64,000 bases of DNA from NCBI GenBank assembly GCA_947499005.1, contig CANMML010000013.1:52746-116745 (forward strand), read 5' to 3'. The translations under genes and the position numbers were made by a program. A model generated the notes under the pieces. That model searched no databases. It was not told where the DNA came from and was given only the letters and a program-made list of their open reading frames with translations. The DNA is from an uncultured Aquimarina sp. GTDB taxonomy: Bacteria; Bacteroidota; Bacteroidia; Flavobacteriales; Flavobacteriaceae. Position 1 is the stretch's first letter. Every line of letters begins with the position of its first letter. This document shows positions 52,598 to 62,230 of this stretch, in pieces.

Positions 52598-52904
52598 AAA
52601 TTTCACTTTGTTAATTATTGTATTTATCTAATTCTACATTAGAAAATCTATTCCGTCTGTGATCTCCTTCAAATACTACCGTAAACTGTATTTTTCAATC
52701 CGATAGCTATCGGATTAACCATAACAATGCTATGCTGAAATTAAGAAAACACTAGTATTTATTGTATATCACAAACTCATAACGAAATTCTAATGCACAA
52801 TTAGGGTTAAAAGTACATAATTCCTCATATAAATAGAGGCTCTATTTGGTTCACTTTATAGTACAATGTTGTCAAAAGTTACATTTACTACTATCTTCGC
52901 CAAT
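52598..52904. other. Gap between ndk and nrnA
   Basis: No gene is seen in these 307 bases. It holds a perfect 20-base palindrome AATCCGATAGCTATCGGATT (52697-52716), whose core CCGATAGCTATCGG also appears in degenerate form near 51995. Promoters of the two divergent genes must lie here, but no clear consensus box is visible. Confidence 0.5.
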
Positions 52905-53924
52905 ATGATTAGTATTGATTACACCAAATTAAAGGAAGAATTAAGTAGTCCTAAAAAGATTGTTCTTATTCCTCATAAGAATCCAGATGGAGATGCCATG
53001 GGAAGCACTCAAGGTTTATGTAGGTTTCTTACAAAGATGGGACATGAAGCCATTGTAATCTCCCCTAATGATTACCCATCCTTTTTAAAATGGTTACCCG
53101 AAACCGAGAACGTCCTTATATATGAGCGTTCAAAAAAAATGGCTCAAGCTAAAATAGACAACGCCGATTTTATTTTCACATTAGACTTCAATCATTTCAG
53201 TCGATGTGGGGAACTCGAAACCCCATTAGCCAATGCTAAGTCGACATTTGTTATGATAGATCATCATCAGCAACCAGACACCTATGCCAAATACACCTAC
53301 AGCGATGTAGAAATGTGTTCGACTTGTGAAATGGTATATCATTTCATTGAAAACATGAATGGCTTGGAATTATTAGATGCCGAGATTTCAACTTGCCTGT
53401 ATACTGGAATCATGACAGATACTGGATCATTTCGATACCGCTCTACATCTAGCACTACACATAGAGTTATTGCTCAACTTATCGATACTGGAGCAGATAA
53501 TACCAATATTCATGAAAGTATCTATGACACCAATACCTACAGCAAATTACAACTGAAAGGTGTTGCCTTAAAAAACTTAAAATTATTACCCGAATATCGC
53601 ACAGCATATATTTCAATGTCTCAAAAGGAATTGGACGATCATAACTTTAAAAAAGGAGATACCGAAGGTTTTGTAAACATTGGATTATCAATGCAGGGAT
53701 ATGTTTTTGCCATTATTTTTATAGAAAACAAACAGGAAGGAATCATTAAAATGTCTTTCCGCTCTAAAGGAGAATTTTCTGTAAATGAATTTGCTCGCCA
53801 ACATTATAGTGGTGGTGGACACAATAATGCTGCTGGAGGTAGAAGTGAAATTTCTTTAGATGCAACAATCAAAGAATTCTTAAGTATATTACCCCAGTAC
53901 AAAGAAGCTTTGTTAAATTCATAA
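52905..53924 (+). CDS. nrnA: DHH-family oligoribonuclease/PAP phosphatase
   Basis: 339 residues from the ATG at 52905; an in-frame ATG at 52866 would add 13 residues. DHH motifs: VLIPHKNPDGDAMGST, FTLDFNHF, VMIDHHQQPD and MTDTGSFRYRS, then the DHHA1 glycine motif HYSGGGHNNAAGG. It degrades nano-RNA and pAp, the role of Orn in species without it. It is followed 1 bp later by gldI, a recurrent pairing in Flavobacteriia. Confidence 0.93.
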   Translation: MISIDYTKLKEELSSPKKIVLIPHKNPDGDAMGSTQGLCRFLTKMGHEAIVISPNDYPSFLKWLPETENVLIYERSKKMAQAKIDNADFIFTLDFNHFSRCGELETPLANAKSTFVMIDHHQQPDTYAKYTYSDVEMCSTCEMVYHFIENMNGLELLDAEISTCLYTGIMTDTGSFRYRSTSSTTHRVIAQLIDTGADNTNIHESIYDTNTYSKLQLKGVALKNLKLLPEYRTAYISMSQKELDDHNFKKGDTEGFVNIGLSMQGYVFAIIFIENKQEGIIKMSFRSKGEFSVNEFARQHYSGGGHNNAAGGRSEISLDATIKEFLSILPQYKEALLNS

Positions 53925-53925
53925 T

Positions 53926-54468
53926 ATGCGATTTCAACTCTTTTTCTTGTTGAGTTTAATGTTTATGGGCTGTCAAAAAACGGTTCCAAGGAAACCTATT
54001 ATCGTAAAATCTGGGACTCAGATAAAGCGCTCTATTGCCATTAATCAACAGATAAAAGCACTTGAAGAAAGACAAATTCTTGAACTTATAAAAAAAGATA
54101 CTTTACACCAATATTTAAATTCGGGTAATGGTTTCTGGTATTTTTACACAAAAAAAGATAGTTCAAATAATAAAACACCAAAAAAAGGAGATCTAGTTAA
54201 TTTTTCCTATAATCTAAAAATGCTCGACGGGAGAACGATCTATTCTAAAGCGACTTTAAAAGATAAAAACTACCGTATTGACAAGGAAGAACTCATTTTT
54301 GGACTACGGGAAGGACTTAAACTTTTAAGAGAAAAAGAGAGCGCTACTTTTATTTTTCCTTCTCATTTAGCTTACGGTTTTTATGGAGATTTAGAAAAAA
54401 TTGGCAGGAATACTCCTATTATTTCAGAAGTAACCTTAAATTCGATCCGAGAAAATAACGAAAACTAA
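53926..54468 (+). CDS. gldI: Gliding motility-associated peptidyl-prolyl isomerase GldI
   Basis: 180 residues. Lipoprotein signal MRFQLFFLLSLMFMGC (Cys16), then an N-terminal helix and an FKBP-type PPIase domain (about residues 75-175) with GDLVNFSYNLKMLDGRTIY, FGLREGLKLLREKE and FIFPSHLAYGFYG. GldI folds components of the gliding/type IX secretion apparatus in the periplasm and is required for gliding in Flavobacterium johnsoniae. It lies between nrnA and another FKBP-containing lipoprotein. Confidence 0.92.
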   Translation: MRFQLFFLLSLMFMGCQKTVPRKPIIVKSGTQIKRSIAINQQIKALEERQILELIKKDTLHQYLNSGNGFWYFYTKKDSSNNKTPKKGDLVNFSYNLKMLDGRTIYSKATLKDKNYRIDKEELIFGLREGLKLLREKESATFIFPSHLAYGFYGDLEKIGRNTPIISEVTLNSIRENNEN

Positions 54469-54490
54469 ATTATATAATTAAGCATTGACA

Positions 54491-55633
54491 ATGAAGACAA
54501 TCAAATTTTTATTCTTAGCAGCAGCTGCTATGATGTTTGCAAATTGCAACGACAAATATCCAAATTTAGGAGATGGAGTTTTTGCTGAAATAGTAACTAA
54601 CAAAGGAACAGCAGTTGCTAAACTAAACTTTAAAGAAACGCCTATGACTGTAGGTAACTTCGTAGCATTAGCAGAAGGAACACATACGGAAGTAGACAGC
54701 GTTTACAAAGGAAAAAAATTCTATAATGGATTAACATTCCACAGAATTGTAAAAGATTTTGTAATCCAAGGAGGAGACCCTCAAGGAACAGGAATGGGTG
54801 GTCCTGGATATAAATTTGCTGATGAGATCGTAGATTCTTTAACGCACAGCAAGAAAGGTATTCTTTCTATGGCGAACTCTGGACCAGCAACTAACGGAAG
54901 TCAATTCTTCGTTACTTTGAAGGAAACACCATGGTTAAATGGTAAGCATACTGTTTTTGGAGAAATCGTAGAAGGACAAGAAGTAATAGATAGTATTGGT
55001 ACTTTAGAAACTGAAGCTCAAGGTAAGCCTAAAGGAGATAGCATAGTTATTAAAGAAATGAACATCATCCGAAATGGATCAGATGCAAAATCTTTTGACG
55101 GAGCTGCTGCTTTCAAAGTAGGACTTGATAAAATTGAAGCGGTAAAAGCAGAGCAAGAAAAGAAAATGCAAGCTGCTGCCGAAAAGAAGAAAGCTACTTT
55201 TGAAACACTAAAAGCAGAGTCTGAAAAATTTGAAAGTGGTTTATTATTCAAATCACTTACAAAAGGAACAGGTGCTTCTCCTGCTCAAGGAGATCAAATT
55301 AAAATGAACTATGCAGGTTATTTTATTGACGGTCGTTTATTTGACTCTAACTTACCAGAAGTTGAAAAAGAATACGGAAAATACAACGCTACTTTAGCTC
55401 AAAGAGGAAAGTATGAGCCTATTCAAGTCCCTTATTCTGCAGACGCTCGTTTGATCCCTGGATTTAAAGAAGGTCTTTTAGCATTGAAAAACGTAGGTGA
55501 TAAAGCATTTATCTATATTCCTTCTCACTTAGCTTACGGTGATAAAGGAGCTGGAAGAACAATTCCACCTAATACAGATCTTATTTTTGAATTAGAATTA
55601 GCAGAAGTTGTAAAAGCTCCAGCTAAAAAGTAA
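54491..55633 (+). CDS. Two-domain peptidyl-prolyl isomerase lipoprotein (cyclophilin plus FKBP)
   Basis: 380 residues from the ATG at 54491, with lipobox Cys (MMFANC). Domain 1 (about residues 28-195) is a cyclophilin: FHRIVKDFVIQGGDPQGTGM, SMANSGPATNGSQFFVTL. A Lys/Glu-rich helical linker (about 215-245) joins it to domain 2 (about 255-375), an FKBP: GDQIKMNYAGYFIDGRLFDS and YIPSHLAYGDKGAGRTIPPN. Two unrelated isomerase folds in one exported lipoprotein suggest a general periplasmic foldase. It follows gldI by 22 bp. Confidence 0.93.
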   Translation: MKTIKFLFLAAAAMMFANCNDKYPNLGDGVFAEIVTNKGTAVAKLNFKETPMTVGNFVALAEGTHTEVDSVYKGKKFYNGLTFHRIVKDFVIQGGDPQGTGMGGPGYKFADEIVDSLTHSKKGILSMANSGPATNGSQFFVTLKETPWLNGKHTVFGEIVEGQEVIDSIGTLETEAQGKPKGDSIVIKEMNIIRNGSDAKSFDGAAAFKVGLDKIEAVKAEQEKKMQAAAEKKKATFETLKAESEKFESGLLFKSLTKGTGASPAQGDQIKMNYAGYFIDGRLFDSNLPEVEKEYGKYNATLAQRGKYEPIQVPYSADARLIPGFKEGLLALKNVGDKAFIYIPSHLAYGDKGAGRTIPPNTDLIFELELAEVVKAPAKK

Positions 55634-55676
55634 ATAAAACTCCACTCGATAGGATCATTGAATCTTATAAAGTAAC

Positions 55677-55709
55677 AAAGCAGCCTAAACTTTTAGGCTG
55701 CTTTTTTTT
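55677..55709 (+). terminator. Terminator after the nrnA-gldI-PPIase operon
   Basis: Thirteen-base arms AAAGCAGCCTAAA and TTTAGGCTGCTTT with a 2-base loop are followed by T8, 43 bp past the stop. Confidence 0.9.
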
Positions 55710-55803
55710 ATAAAAAATCACAATAAAAAAACATTTAAAACGCTAAAAATCAACACTTAATAATTTAATAAAAACATTTGTCTTGCGATTTAACTCTTTT
55801 GTT

Positions 55804-55835
55804 ATTGTAAATACTGGTTGTAGACATTAGGTTTG
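55804..55835 (+). promoter_or_regulatory. Putative promoter of the FG-GAP protein gene
   Basis: TTG (55804-55806), a 21-base spacer and TAGGTTTG (55828-55835), an exact TAnnTTTG, lie 27 bp before the ATG. Confidence 0.55.
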
Positions 55836-55862
55836 CAATCGTTTTCAATTCACAAACGCTAT

Positions 55863-58800
55863 ATGCTACATTCTATAAAAGTATTGACATTTGCTATTTG
55901 CCTAGTTGTTTTTTCTAACACTACCCTAGCACAAGGCATCAACAAGACCATAAGCCCTACACAACCGATTGAAATAGCTTATACAGATACTTCGGACACT
56001 CTTAAAAAAGTAACATTATCTATAGATTCCAAAGCTTCTTACGCACACCTTAGCCTTTATGCAAATGATATCCTCGTAATCGATAACTTTGATATTTATC
56101 AATCGGGGAAACAAGAAATTAATGCCGTAGTCAGACTTCCCAAACAGACTTCTAGTTTAATCTTAAAAGCTTCTCAAGGAAAGGTTTTTATAGAGAAAAT
56201 ACAGATTACAGACATCACAGATACAAGCCTTCCTATATTCAAGGATATCACTTTTAAAGCAGGTATAGATCAGTTCAACTCTTTAAAATATGGAGGCCCA
56301 TCAGTTTCCGATATCGATAATGATGGAGACTATGACTTTATTGCTATCAACCATAATGATATCACAAATAAATTGTATTGGAACAACGGAGATGGTACAG
56401 TTACCAAGCATCACAAAGATCTTTCTCAATGGTATATGCAAGATCTGCATGGCGCTTCATGTGCCGACTATGACAATGACGGAGATCTGGATGTAGTTTT
56501 ATCTGTTGGAGGAGGTAATGGTAAAAATCCATCTACTATTAATTTCCTGAAAAACCAAAATGGCAAATTGGTACTCATGACCGAAGATGTTGGCATTTTT
56601 AATGGTGCCCGTGGACGAGGTGTACGCTGGAGTGATATGGACAAAGATGGTGATCTCGACCTTATGATCTTAAACGAAAGAAGTTTAGATCCTGAAGAAT
56701 TACCTCAACATCTATTTTATAAAAATAATGGAGATGGAACATTTTCAAGTATTAGGGTTGATGGCATCGAAAATGCACATGGACCAAGAGCACTTTTAAC
56801 CGACCTCAACAATGATTTCATTGATGATCTTGTACTTTTTCACCCCTTAAGTGTTTGGCAAGGAAATGGCGATTTTACATTTACGAACATTACTTCTCAA
56901 TTCCCTAAATCATTATCTGAAGACAAATTAATTACGGCTGCTACGGATATCGATATCGATAATGATGGAGATCAAGATATTTATTTAAGTAGAGGGTACG
57001 AGTTCGGAACAGGAGAAACTACACCATCTGTAGATTTTCACCCAAATAAAAAAAGATTGGATGTAAAATTAAGAGCAAACAAAGGAGAAAGTGTTTTTGA
57101 ATTTGAAGCTGACAATGAAATTACTTTTAAAGACCTTCATTTTACTAGACGAAATTTCAAAGACGATTACCCTATCTATCTTGGAGCATCGAAAACGCCA
57201 TATATTTTAAATACAAGCATCGATGAAAAGTTAAGTATTACCACATCTAGTGCTAAAGGTTGGCCTGAGAATATTAATAAAAATGGAGTTTACATTGGAC
57301 ATTTAGAAGGAAATACATGGAAAGCTTCAATTTACAGAGAAGCAAATATCTTTTGGTCTTATGAATTTAGCCTTGAAGGCTTACAAAGTTTCAACTCACA
57401 GTTTGAACCACTTAATAGAATTGTACCTGATCTCCTACTCATAAATAATAATGGTACTTTCAAAGATGTAACTAAAAGCTGGGGAATTCCTGCTATTGGA
57501 AATCATCTTGGAGTTAATGCTGGAGATTTTAACAATGATGGTTTACAAGATCTCTTTTTACATCGTTGGGGTTTTATAAAATCTAAACCCGCAGATTATT
57601 TATTACTAAACACTGGGACTTCTTTCGAAGTTACGACACAGCACTACGCTAATGACCCTAATGATGAAGGGCATGGTGATATGGGACAAGCTTTCGATTT
57701 TGACCTAGATGGAGATATCGATTTATTAAACGGTAGTGAATCTAAAGGGAAATGGTATCTGTATGAAAATGATAGTAACAAGAAAGGGAATTACGCCTTA
57801 GTTCGTGTTGACTATTCACCTATTCACCATATGGATCCATTAGGAGCTGAAGTCGTTATTAAAACAGCTTCAAATAGCTTCAAAAAGCGAGTGTATTCTT
57901 CAGGCGAAATATTTTCCCAAAGCCTTTTGAATATTGTTCATTTTGGATTGAAAAACGAACAAGATATCGAGGAGGTTAAAATAACCTGGAGAAATGGAGA
58001 AACGGTAAGTTTTAAAGACAAAAAAGCAAATCAATTATTCCACACAAATAATCTTGACCCTAAAAAAGTATGTATTACTACTCCTACTAAAAAATTAAGA
58101 GTAGGTACTTCGATAGCATTGAGCGCTATTTTCACTCCTAGTAATTCTAATAAAAATATTGAGTGGATTTCGAGTAACCCAGAAGCTATTAGTGTAAATC
58201 AAGATGGAATTGCTACAGCTCATGTAGCAAATCAAAAAGTGACTATTACGGCAAAAAGCGCCTCTAAAGTTGCTAACCTGAAATTAAAATCTATTCCTTT
58301 TGAAAAAATTCCTTTGACGGATATTCAATTAGACAACAAGTCCATTACCATGACTGAAGGTGGTATTTATGAGTTAAAAATCACAAAATCCCCTGAGCTT
58401 GCTGATGAAAATGAATTTGAATGGAAAAGCACTAACAATAGTATTGCAACTGTAGATCACTTAGGAAAAATCACAGCACTAAAGGAAGGAACAGCGACTA
58501 TTAGTGCTTATTCTAAAAATAATGCTAAAATTGAGTCTAGCTGTTCTGTAGAAGTAAATGCTTTCATTGAACCTCATGTAACGTTGACAAATGGCTCTTT
58601 TTTAGAAAAGCCTATATCGAAGTCTAAAGACCTAGAATTAAAAATAAAGTATCATGCCGGAACGAATCGCAAAGTAATTTCGGCAAAAAGTGGCGGAATA
58701 AAATATTGGCTACGCTTATTTGACAAAAACTGGAAAATACAAAAGGATATTATTCGCACTGACAAAACAGCCGTTGGAACCGCTTTTGGTACTTCATCTA

Positions 58801-58937
58801 TGACGATCCCAATGAAAGATGTGGCACCTACGTCTCAGTTGCCTGAAGGTCATTTTTATTATGTTGCAGTATCATTTATGAATAGTGATGGAGAAGATGT
58901 AAAAGTAGCTAAACATCCAGTGGTCATTGTAGAGTAA
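55863..58937 (+). CDS. Large secreted FG-GAP/ASPIC-UnbV protein with two Big_2 domains
   Basis: 1024 residues from the ATG at 55863; the signal peptide is MLHSIKVLTFAICLVVFSNT and ends before LAQG. FG-GAP/VCBS blades with calcium-binding D-x-D-x-D-G loops recur: VSDIDNDGDYDF, CADYDNDGDLDV, WSDMDKDGDLDL, DIDIDNDGDQDI, AGDFNNDGLQDL, FDFDLDGDIDLL. An ASPIC/UnbV-like module follows (YALVRVDYSP to GETVSFKDKK), then two bacterial Ig-like Big_2 domains (IEWISSNPEAISVNQDGIAT; FEWKSTNNSIATVDHLGKIT) and a beta-rich C-terminus. No type IX sorting domain of the usual kind is clear. Adhesion or polymer binding is likely. Confidence 0.85.
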   Translation: MLHSIKVLTFAICLVVFSNTTLAQGINKTISPTQPIEIAYTDTSDTLKKVTLSIDSKASYAHLSLYANDILVIDNFDIYQSGKQEINAVVRLPKQTSSLILKASQGKVFIEKIQITDITDTSLPIFKDITFKAGIDQFNSLKYGGPSVSDIDNDGDYDFIAINHNDITNKLYWNNGDGTVTKHHKDLSQWYMQDLHGASCADYDNDGDLDVVLSVGGGNGKNPSTINFLKNQNGKLVLMTEDVGIFNGARGRGVRWSDMDKDGDLDLMILNERSLDPEELPQHLFYKNNGDGTFSSIRVDGIENAHGPRALLTDLNNDFIDDLVLFHPLSVWQGNGDFTFTNITSQFPKSLSEDKLITAATDIDIDNDGDQDIYLSRGYEFGTGETTPSVDFHPNKKRLDVKLRANKGESVFEFEADNEITFKDLHFTRRNFKDDYPIYLGASKTPYILNTSIDEKLSITTSSAKGWPENINKNGVYIGHLEGNTWKASIYREANIFWSYEFSLEGLQSFNSQFEPLNRIVPDLLLINNNGTFKDVTKSWGIPAIGNHLGVNAGDFNNDGLQDLFLHRWGFIKSKPADYLLLNTGTSFEVTTQHYANDPNDEGHGDMGQAFDFDLDGDIDLLNGSESKGKWYLYENDSNKKGNYALVRVDYSPIHHMDPLGAEVVIKTASNSFKKRVYSSGEIFSQSLLNIVHFGLKNEQDIEEVKITWRNGETVSFKDKKANQLFHTNNLDPKKVCITTPTKKLRVGTSIALSAIFTPSNSNKNIEWISSNPEAISVNQDGIATAHVANQKVTITAKSASKVANLKLKSIPFEKIPLTDIQLDNKSITMTEGGIYELKITKSPELADENEFEWKSTNNSIATVDHLGKITALKEGTATISAYSKNNAKIESSCSVEVNAFIEPHVTLTNGSFLEKPISKSKDLELKIKYHAGTNRKVISAKSGGIKYWLRLFDKNWKIQKDIIRTDKTAVGTAFGTSSMTIPMKDVAPTSQLPEGHFYYVAVSFMNSDGEDVKVAKHPVVIVE

Positions 58938-59216
58938 TATATATAATTTTAAACACATGAAACTCAGAGCTTATTCAATCTCTAGGTTTCTTTTACATAA
59001 TAACAAAATTGGCTAGCTTTTTTGATATATACTAACTCTAATCAATGTTTTCATGTAGCTTTAACAAAATTTATAATCTTATCCTTATTCCTCTTTAGGC
59101 TTTAATATAAAAACTCAATGAAGGAATAAATATATTGGTAATAGAGTGACTAAAAAGTCTTTCTTAAATATTAATAGCGAACATAAAACAAGTTTGATAA
59201 AAAGAACACAACACTA
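58938..59216. other. Gap between convergent genes
   Basis: 279 AT-rich bases with no gene, no clear hairpin with a T-run and no repeat that I can recognise. Confidence 0.5.
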
Positions 59217-59933
59217 TCAACCATTATTTACTTTATAAACAACTTGGTTTTTAGCAACGTATTTAGACATTTCTTTATCTAGTTTCATTTTTGGTAAATC
59301 AAATTTAGCCATATCAACTTTAAATTCTTTAACATCAATTAAGTCCATTGTTATAGTCATCATTCCTGATACTTTTTTCACTATTCTAAGGGGTAAAGAT
59401 CTTGACACTTGTAAAAATTCAAACCACATATCATATTTGTGATTTTTGTATAAATCTGAATCCATTTTCAAAAAACCAGAATTATAATAATATTCATAAG
59501 TCCCCGTTTTCCATGTTACTATAACTTTGTCACATTTTTTATCTAAAATTATTACATCTGTTTCTTTTTTTTCAATTTTTGGAGATGTTCCAAACATTTG
59601 ATTCTCCAAATCAATACTAGCGTCGATTGCTATTATTAAATCATCGTCTTTCTCTCTTGTATAAATTGTATTTTCTTCTCCTATATATTTAGTTTCAGTT
59701 CCATTATCTAACATTTGCATTAAATAATTACTCCCTTTATATGTATATTTAATTTGATCTGAAAAAGAATTCTCTTCCTTCATTTTTTTCATTATGATTT
59801 CTTTGGTTAACCCCATTTCTTTCATTTTTTGAGAAAGCTCTATATCCGTTTTATATGTTAAGACTCCTTCAAAACTTTGCCCTAATAAAACGATGTTAAT
59901 TAGAAACATTAAGATAAATGCTATTTTTTTCAT
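59217..59933 (-). CDS. Hypothetical secreted protein (DUF4412-like)
   Basis: 238 residues. Signal peptide MKKIAFILMFLINIVLLGQS, then SFEGVLTYKTDIELSQKMKE, the kind of opening seen in Bacteroidota exported proteins of the DUF4412/GLPGLI-like type. Later parts have YKGSNYLMQMLDNGTETKYI and VSGMMTITMDLIDVKEFKVD. No catalytic motif is visible. The start overlaps the zinc-ribbon gene by 4 nt, so the two are translated together. Confidence 0.65.
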   Translation of the reverse strand: MKKIAFILMFLINIVLLGQSFEGVLTYKTDIELSQKMKEMGLTKEIIMKKMKEENSFSDQIKYTYKGSNYLMQMLDNGTETKYIGEENTIYTREKDDDLIIAIDASIDLENQMFGTSPKIEKKETDVIILDKKCDKVIVTWKTGTYEYYYNSGFLKMDSDLYKNHKYDMWFEFLQVSRSLPLRIVKKVSGMMTITMDLIDVKEFKVDMAKFDLPKMKLDKEMSKYVAKNQVVYKVNNG

Positions 59934-60565
59934 TTTTTTTCTAATTCAATTATTAATTTCAGAATTTTCTCTCGATTCTTACCAGATTTCATCCAACCAG
60001 GAAGTTTTTCTACCATCGTCCAATGCGTTCTCCCATTTTTCTCTCTTAATTCTGCCGAAATATATTTTTTTAAATACTCTAAATGATCATAATTAAAAGC
60101 CCAAAAAAATTCACCTCTAAAATTATCCGTAAGCCATAAGGGCAATCCAAAGTAACTTTCAGAAGGTTTCCCTGTGCTTTTATATTTCCATTCTTGGATC
60201 ACGTTCCTCGGCGAATAGTTTTCAGTTTGTCCACAATTAGGACATTTAACAGCAATTGTTTCTTTTTTTTCATTCACATTGGATATCATAACTTCTAATT
60301 CCGAAGCACAATATGAACAATGACATTTTAATTGAATCGTATAAGATTCCTTCCTGCCTTTTTGAGAGTGAAAACAACTGGGACATTTTAACGTCCTTTT
60401 AGAAAAAGAAGATTTTGGATTGTCTTTAGTTACAATTGCCCTTTTTTCACATTTAGGACATTCAACGAATATTTCATCCTCAAAATGGTAAACATTTACG
60501 TTTTTATCTTGAAATCTAATCATAGGTAAAACCGAAACAATGGTATATATACTATTAAGTGTCAT
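59930..60565 (-). CDS. Zinc-ribbon protein with three Cys4-type motifs
   Basis: 211 residues. Cys pairs suited to zinc binding: VECPKCEKRA, LKCPSCFHS, CHCSYCASE and VKCPNCGQTE, i.e. up to two complete ribbons. The second half has hydrophobic and aromatic segments (PLWLTDNFRGEFFWAFNYDH) and a Lys-rich C-terminus. Scattered homologues are annotated as TFIIB-type zinc-ribbon proteins without a function. It precedes the secreted DUF4412-like protein with a 4-nt overlap. Confidence 0.7.
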   Translation of the reverse strand: MTLNSIYTIVSVLPMIRFQDKNVNVYHFEDEIFVECPKCEKRAIVTKDNPKSSFSKRTLKCPSCFHSQKGRKESYTIQLKCHCSYCASELEVMISNVNEKKETIAVKCPNCGQTENYSPRNVIQEWKYKSTGKPSESYFGLPLWLTDNFRGEFFWAFNYDHLEYLKKYISAELREKNGRTHWTMVEKLPGWMKSGKNREKILKLIIELEKK

Positions 60566-60600
60566 AATTCAATTCGCAGAACAAAACACATATGCTATTT

Positions 60601-60620
60601 GTATTCGTCATTACGAATAC
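60601..60620. promoter_or_regulatory. Inverted repeat upstream of the zinc-ribbon gene
   Basis: GTATTCGT, four bases, ACGAATAC: perfect 8-base arms, 36 bp before the gene start; a possible operator. The rest of the 204-base gap to pepD shows nothing clear. Confidence 0.45.
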
Positions 60621-60769
60621 ACCCGTTTATAATAATTATACAACACAAACAATTACAAGATTGTAAATAACATTTTTTTATTCAATTAATTACATCCAAG
60701 CATTAATTCTTATTTATTTTCAAATCAACAAGCCTCTTGAATGAAAATTGCATCGTGTATTTTTAATAT

Positions 60770-62230
60770 TTAATTCTTAGGAATATTCTCCAAGGTTTTC
60801 AATACCAACTTCCAATATTTCTGCACCGAACTAATAGATACTCTTTCATCTGGAGAGTGCGCACCTTTAATCGTAGGGCCAAAGGATACCATATCCATAT
60901 TTGGGTAATGTTGTCCAATGATTCCACATTCTAAACCAGCATGTACCGCCATCACATGTGGCTTTTCTCCGTGTAAGCTTTCATAAGCATTGGCTACCAC
61001 GGTTACAATTTCAGAATCTGATTTAGGTTCCCACCCTGGATACTCCCCTCCTGTAGATACTTCACAACCGGACAATTCGAAAGCACTTCGCAAAGCAGCT
61101 ACTAATGAGTCTTTAGAAGAATCTACACTACTTCGAGTAAGACAATCGACTTTTAATGTTCCATTACCGATGACAATTTTTGCGATGTTATTGGAAGCCT
61201 CCACAAGCTCTGGAATCTCTGGTGACATGCGATAGACTCCGTTATGTGCTGCATAAATAGATTTTAACACTCCTATTTGCACTCCTAAATCCATTACTTT
61301 TTTAGGTGCCTGTATTTCTTCAAACAGCACTTCTAAATTTGGATCGGTGCGTTTCTGTTCATTCTTTATAAGCGCCACTAAAAGGTTTATCTCTGCCAAG
61401 AAAGTTTCACGATGAATTTCCTCTATCGCAATTTCAGCCTCACTTTCTCTAGGGATTGCATTTCGCAAACTCCCTCCTATTACTGAAGCTACTCGAAGAC
61501 CAAAATTCTCATACCCTTCAAAAAGCAAGCGATTCATGATTTTATTGGCGTTCCCTAATCCTTTACTGATATCCATTCCAGAATGCCCTCCTTCTAATCC
61601 TTTCACCGTAACACGAAACCCTATATTTCCTTCCTCAAGAATAATTTCTTTATACGTTCTTTCTGCTGTAAAATCTACTCCACCGGCACAGCCAATACAC
61701 AATTCGTCATCTTCCTCGGTATCTAAGTTTAACAGAATTTCTCCCGTTAGTAAATCTTCTCCCAAACTCAAAGCTCCTGTCATCCCCGTTTCCTCATCGA
61801 TAGTAAACAACGCTTCAATTTTTGGATGCTTTATTTCTGTAGATGACAAAATTGCCATAATCGTTGCCACTCCTAACCCATTATCAGCGCCTAGTGTAGT
61901 CCCTTCTGCTTTTACCCAATCTTCAACGATTTTCATTTGAATTCCCTGAGTGTAGAAATCAAAAACGGTATCATTATTTTTTTGATGTACCATGTCTAAA
62001 TGCGATTGCATCACAATGGTTTTACGATCTTCCATTCCAACAGTAGCTGGCTTTACGATCACTACATTACCAACAGCATCTTGTTTTGTTTCTAAGCCTA
62101 GCTTGTTTCCAAAATCAAGCATAAATTCGATCACACGCTCTTCTTTTTTGGAAGGTCTTGGTACTGCATTAAGATCTGCAAAGTGATTCCAAAGAGAGTT
62201 AGGTGTTAGGTTTCTTATATCGTTGTTCAT
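60770..62230 (-). CDS. pepD: Aminoacyl-histidine dipeptidase (cytosol non-specific dipeptidase)
   Basis: 486 residues, the normal PepD length, M20 family. Zinc-site motifs are MQSHLDMVHQKN (His and Asp), GADNGLGVATIM (bridging Asp), IDEETGMTGALSLG (Glu-Glu), LNLDTEEDDELCIGCAGG, and the lid-domain GGHSGMDISKG. It opens PSKKEERVIEFMLDFGNKLG. It cleaves a broad range of dipeptides in the cytoplasm. Single gene, divergent from the DUF3810 gene. Confidence 0.95.
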   Translation of the reverse strand: MNNDIRNLTPNSLWNHFADLNAVPRPSKKEERVIEFMLDFGNKLGLETKQDAVGNVVIVKPATVGMEDRKTIVMQSHLDMVHQKNNDTVFDFYTQGIQMKIVEDWVKAEGTTLGADNGLGVATIMAILSSTEIKHPKIEALFTIDEETGMTGALSLGEDLLTGEILLNLDTEEDDELCIGCAGGVDFTAERTYKEIILEEGNIGFRVTVKGLEGGHSGMDISKGLGNANKIMNRLLFEGYENFGLRVASVIGGSLRNAIPRESEAEIAIEEIHRETFLAEINLLVALIKNEQKRTDPNLEVLFEEIQAPKKVMDLGVQIGVLKSIYAAHNGVYRMSPEIPELVEASNNIAKIVIGNGTLKVDCLTRSSVDSSKDSLVAALRSAFELSGCEVSTGGEYPGWEPKSDSEIVTVVANAYESLHGEKPHVMAVHAGLECGIIGQHYPNMDMVSFGPTIKGAHSPDERVSISSVQKYWKLVLKTLENIPKN

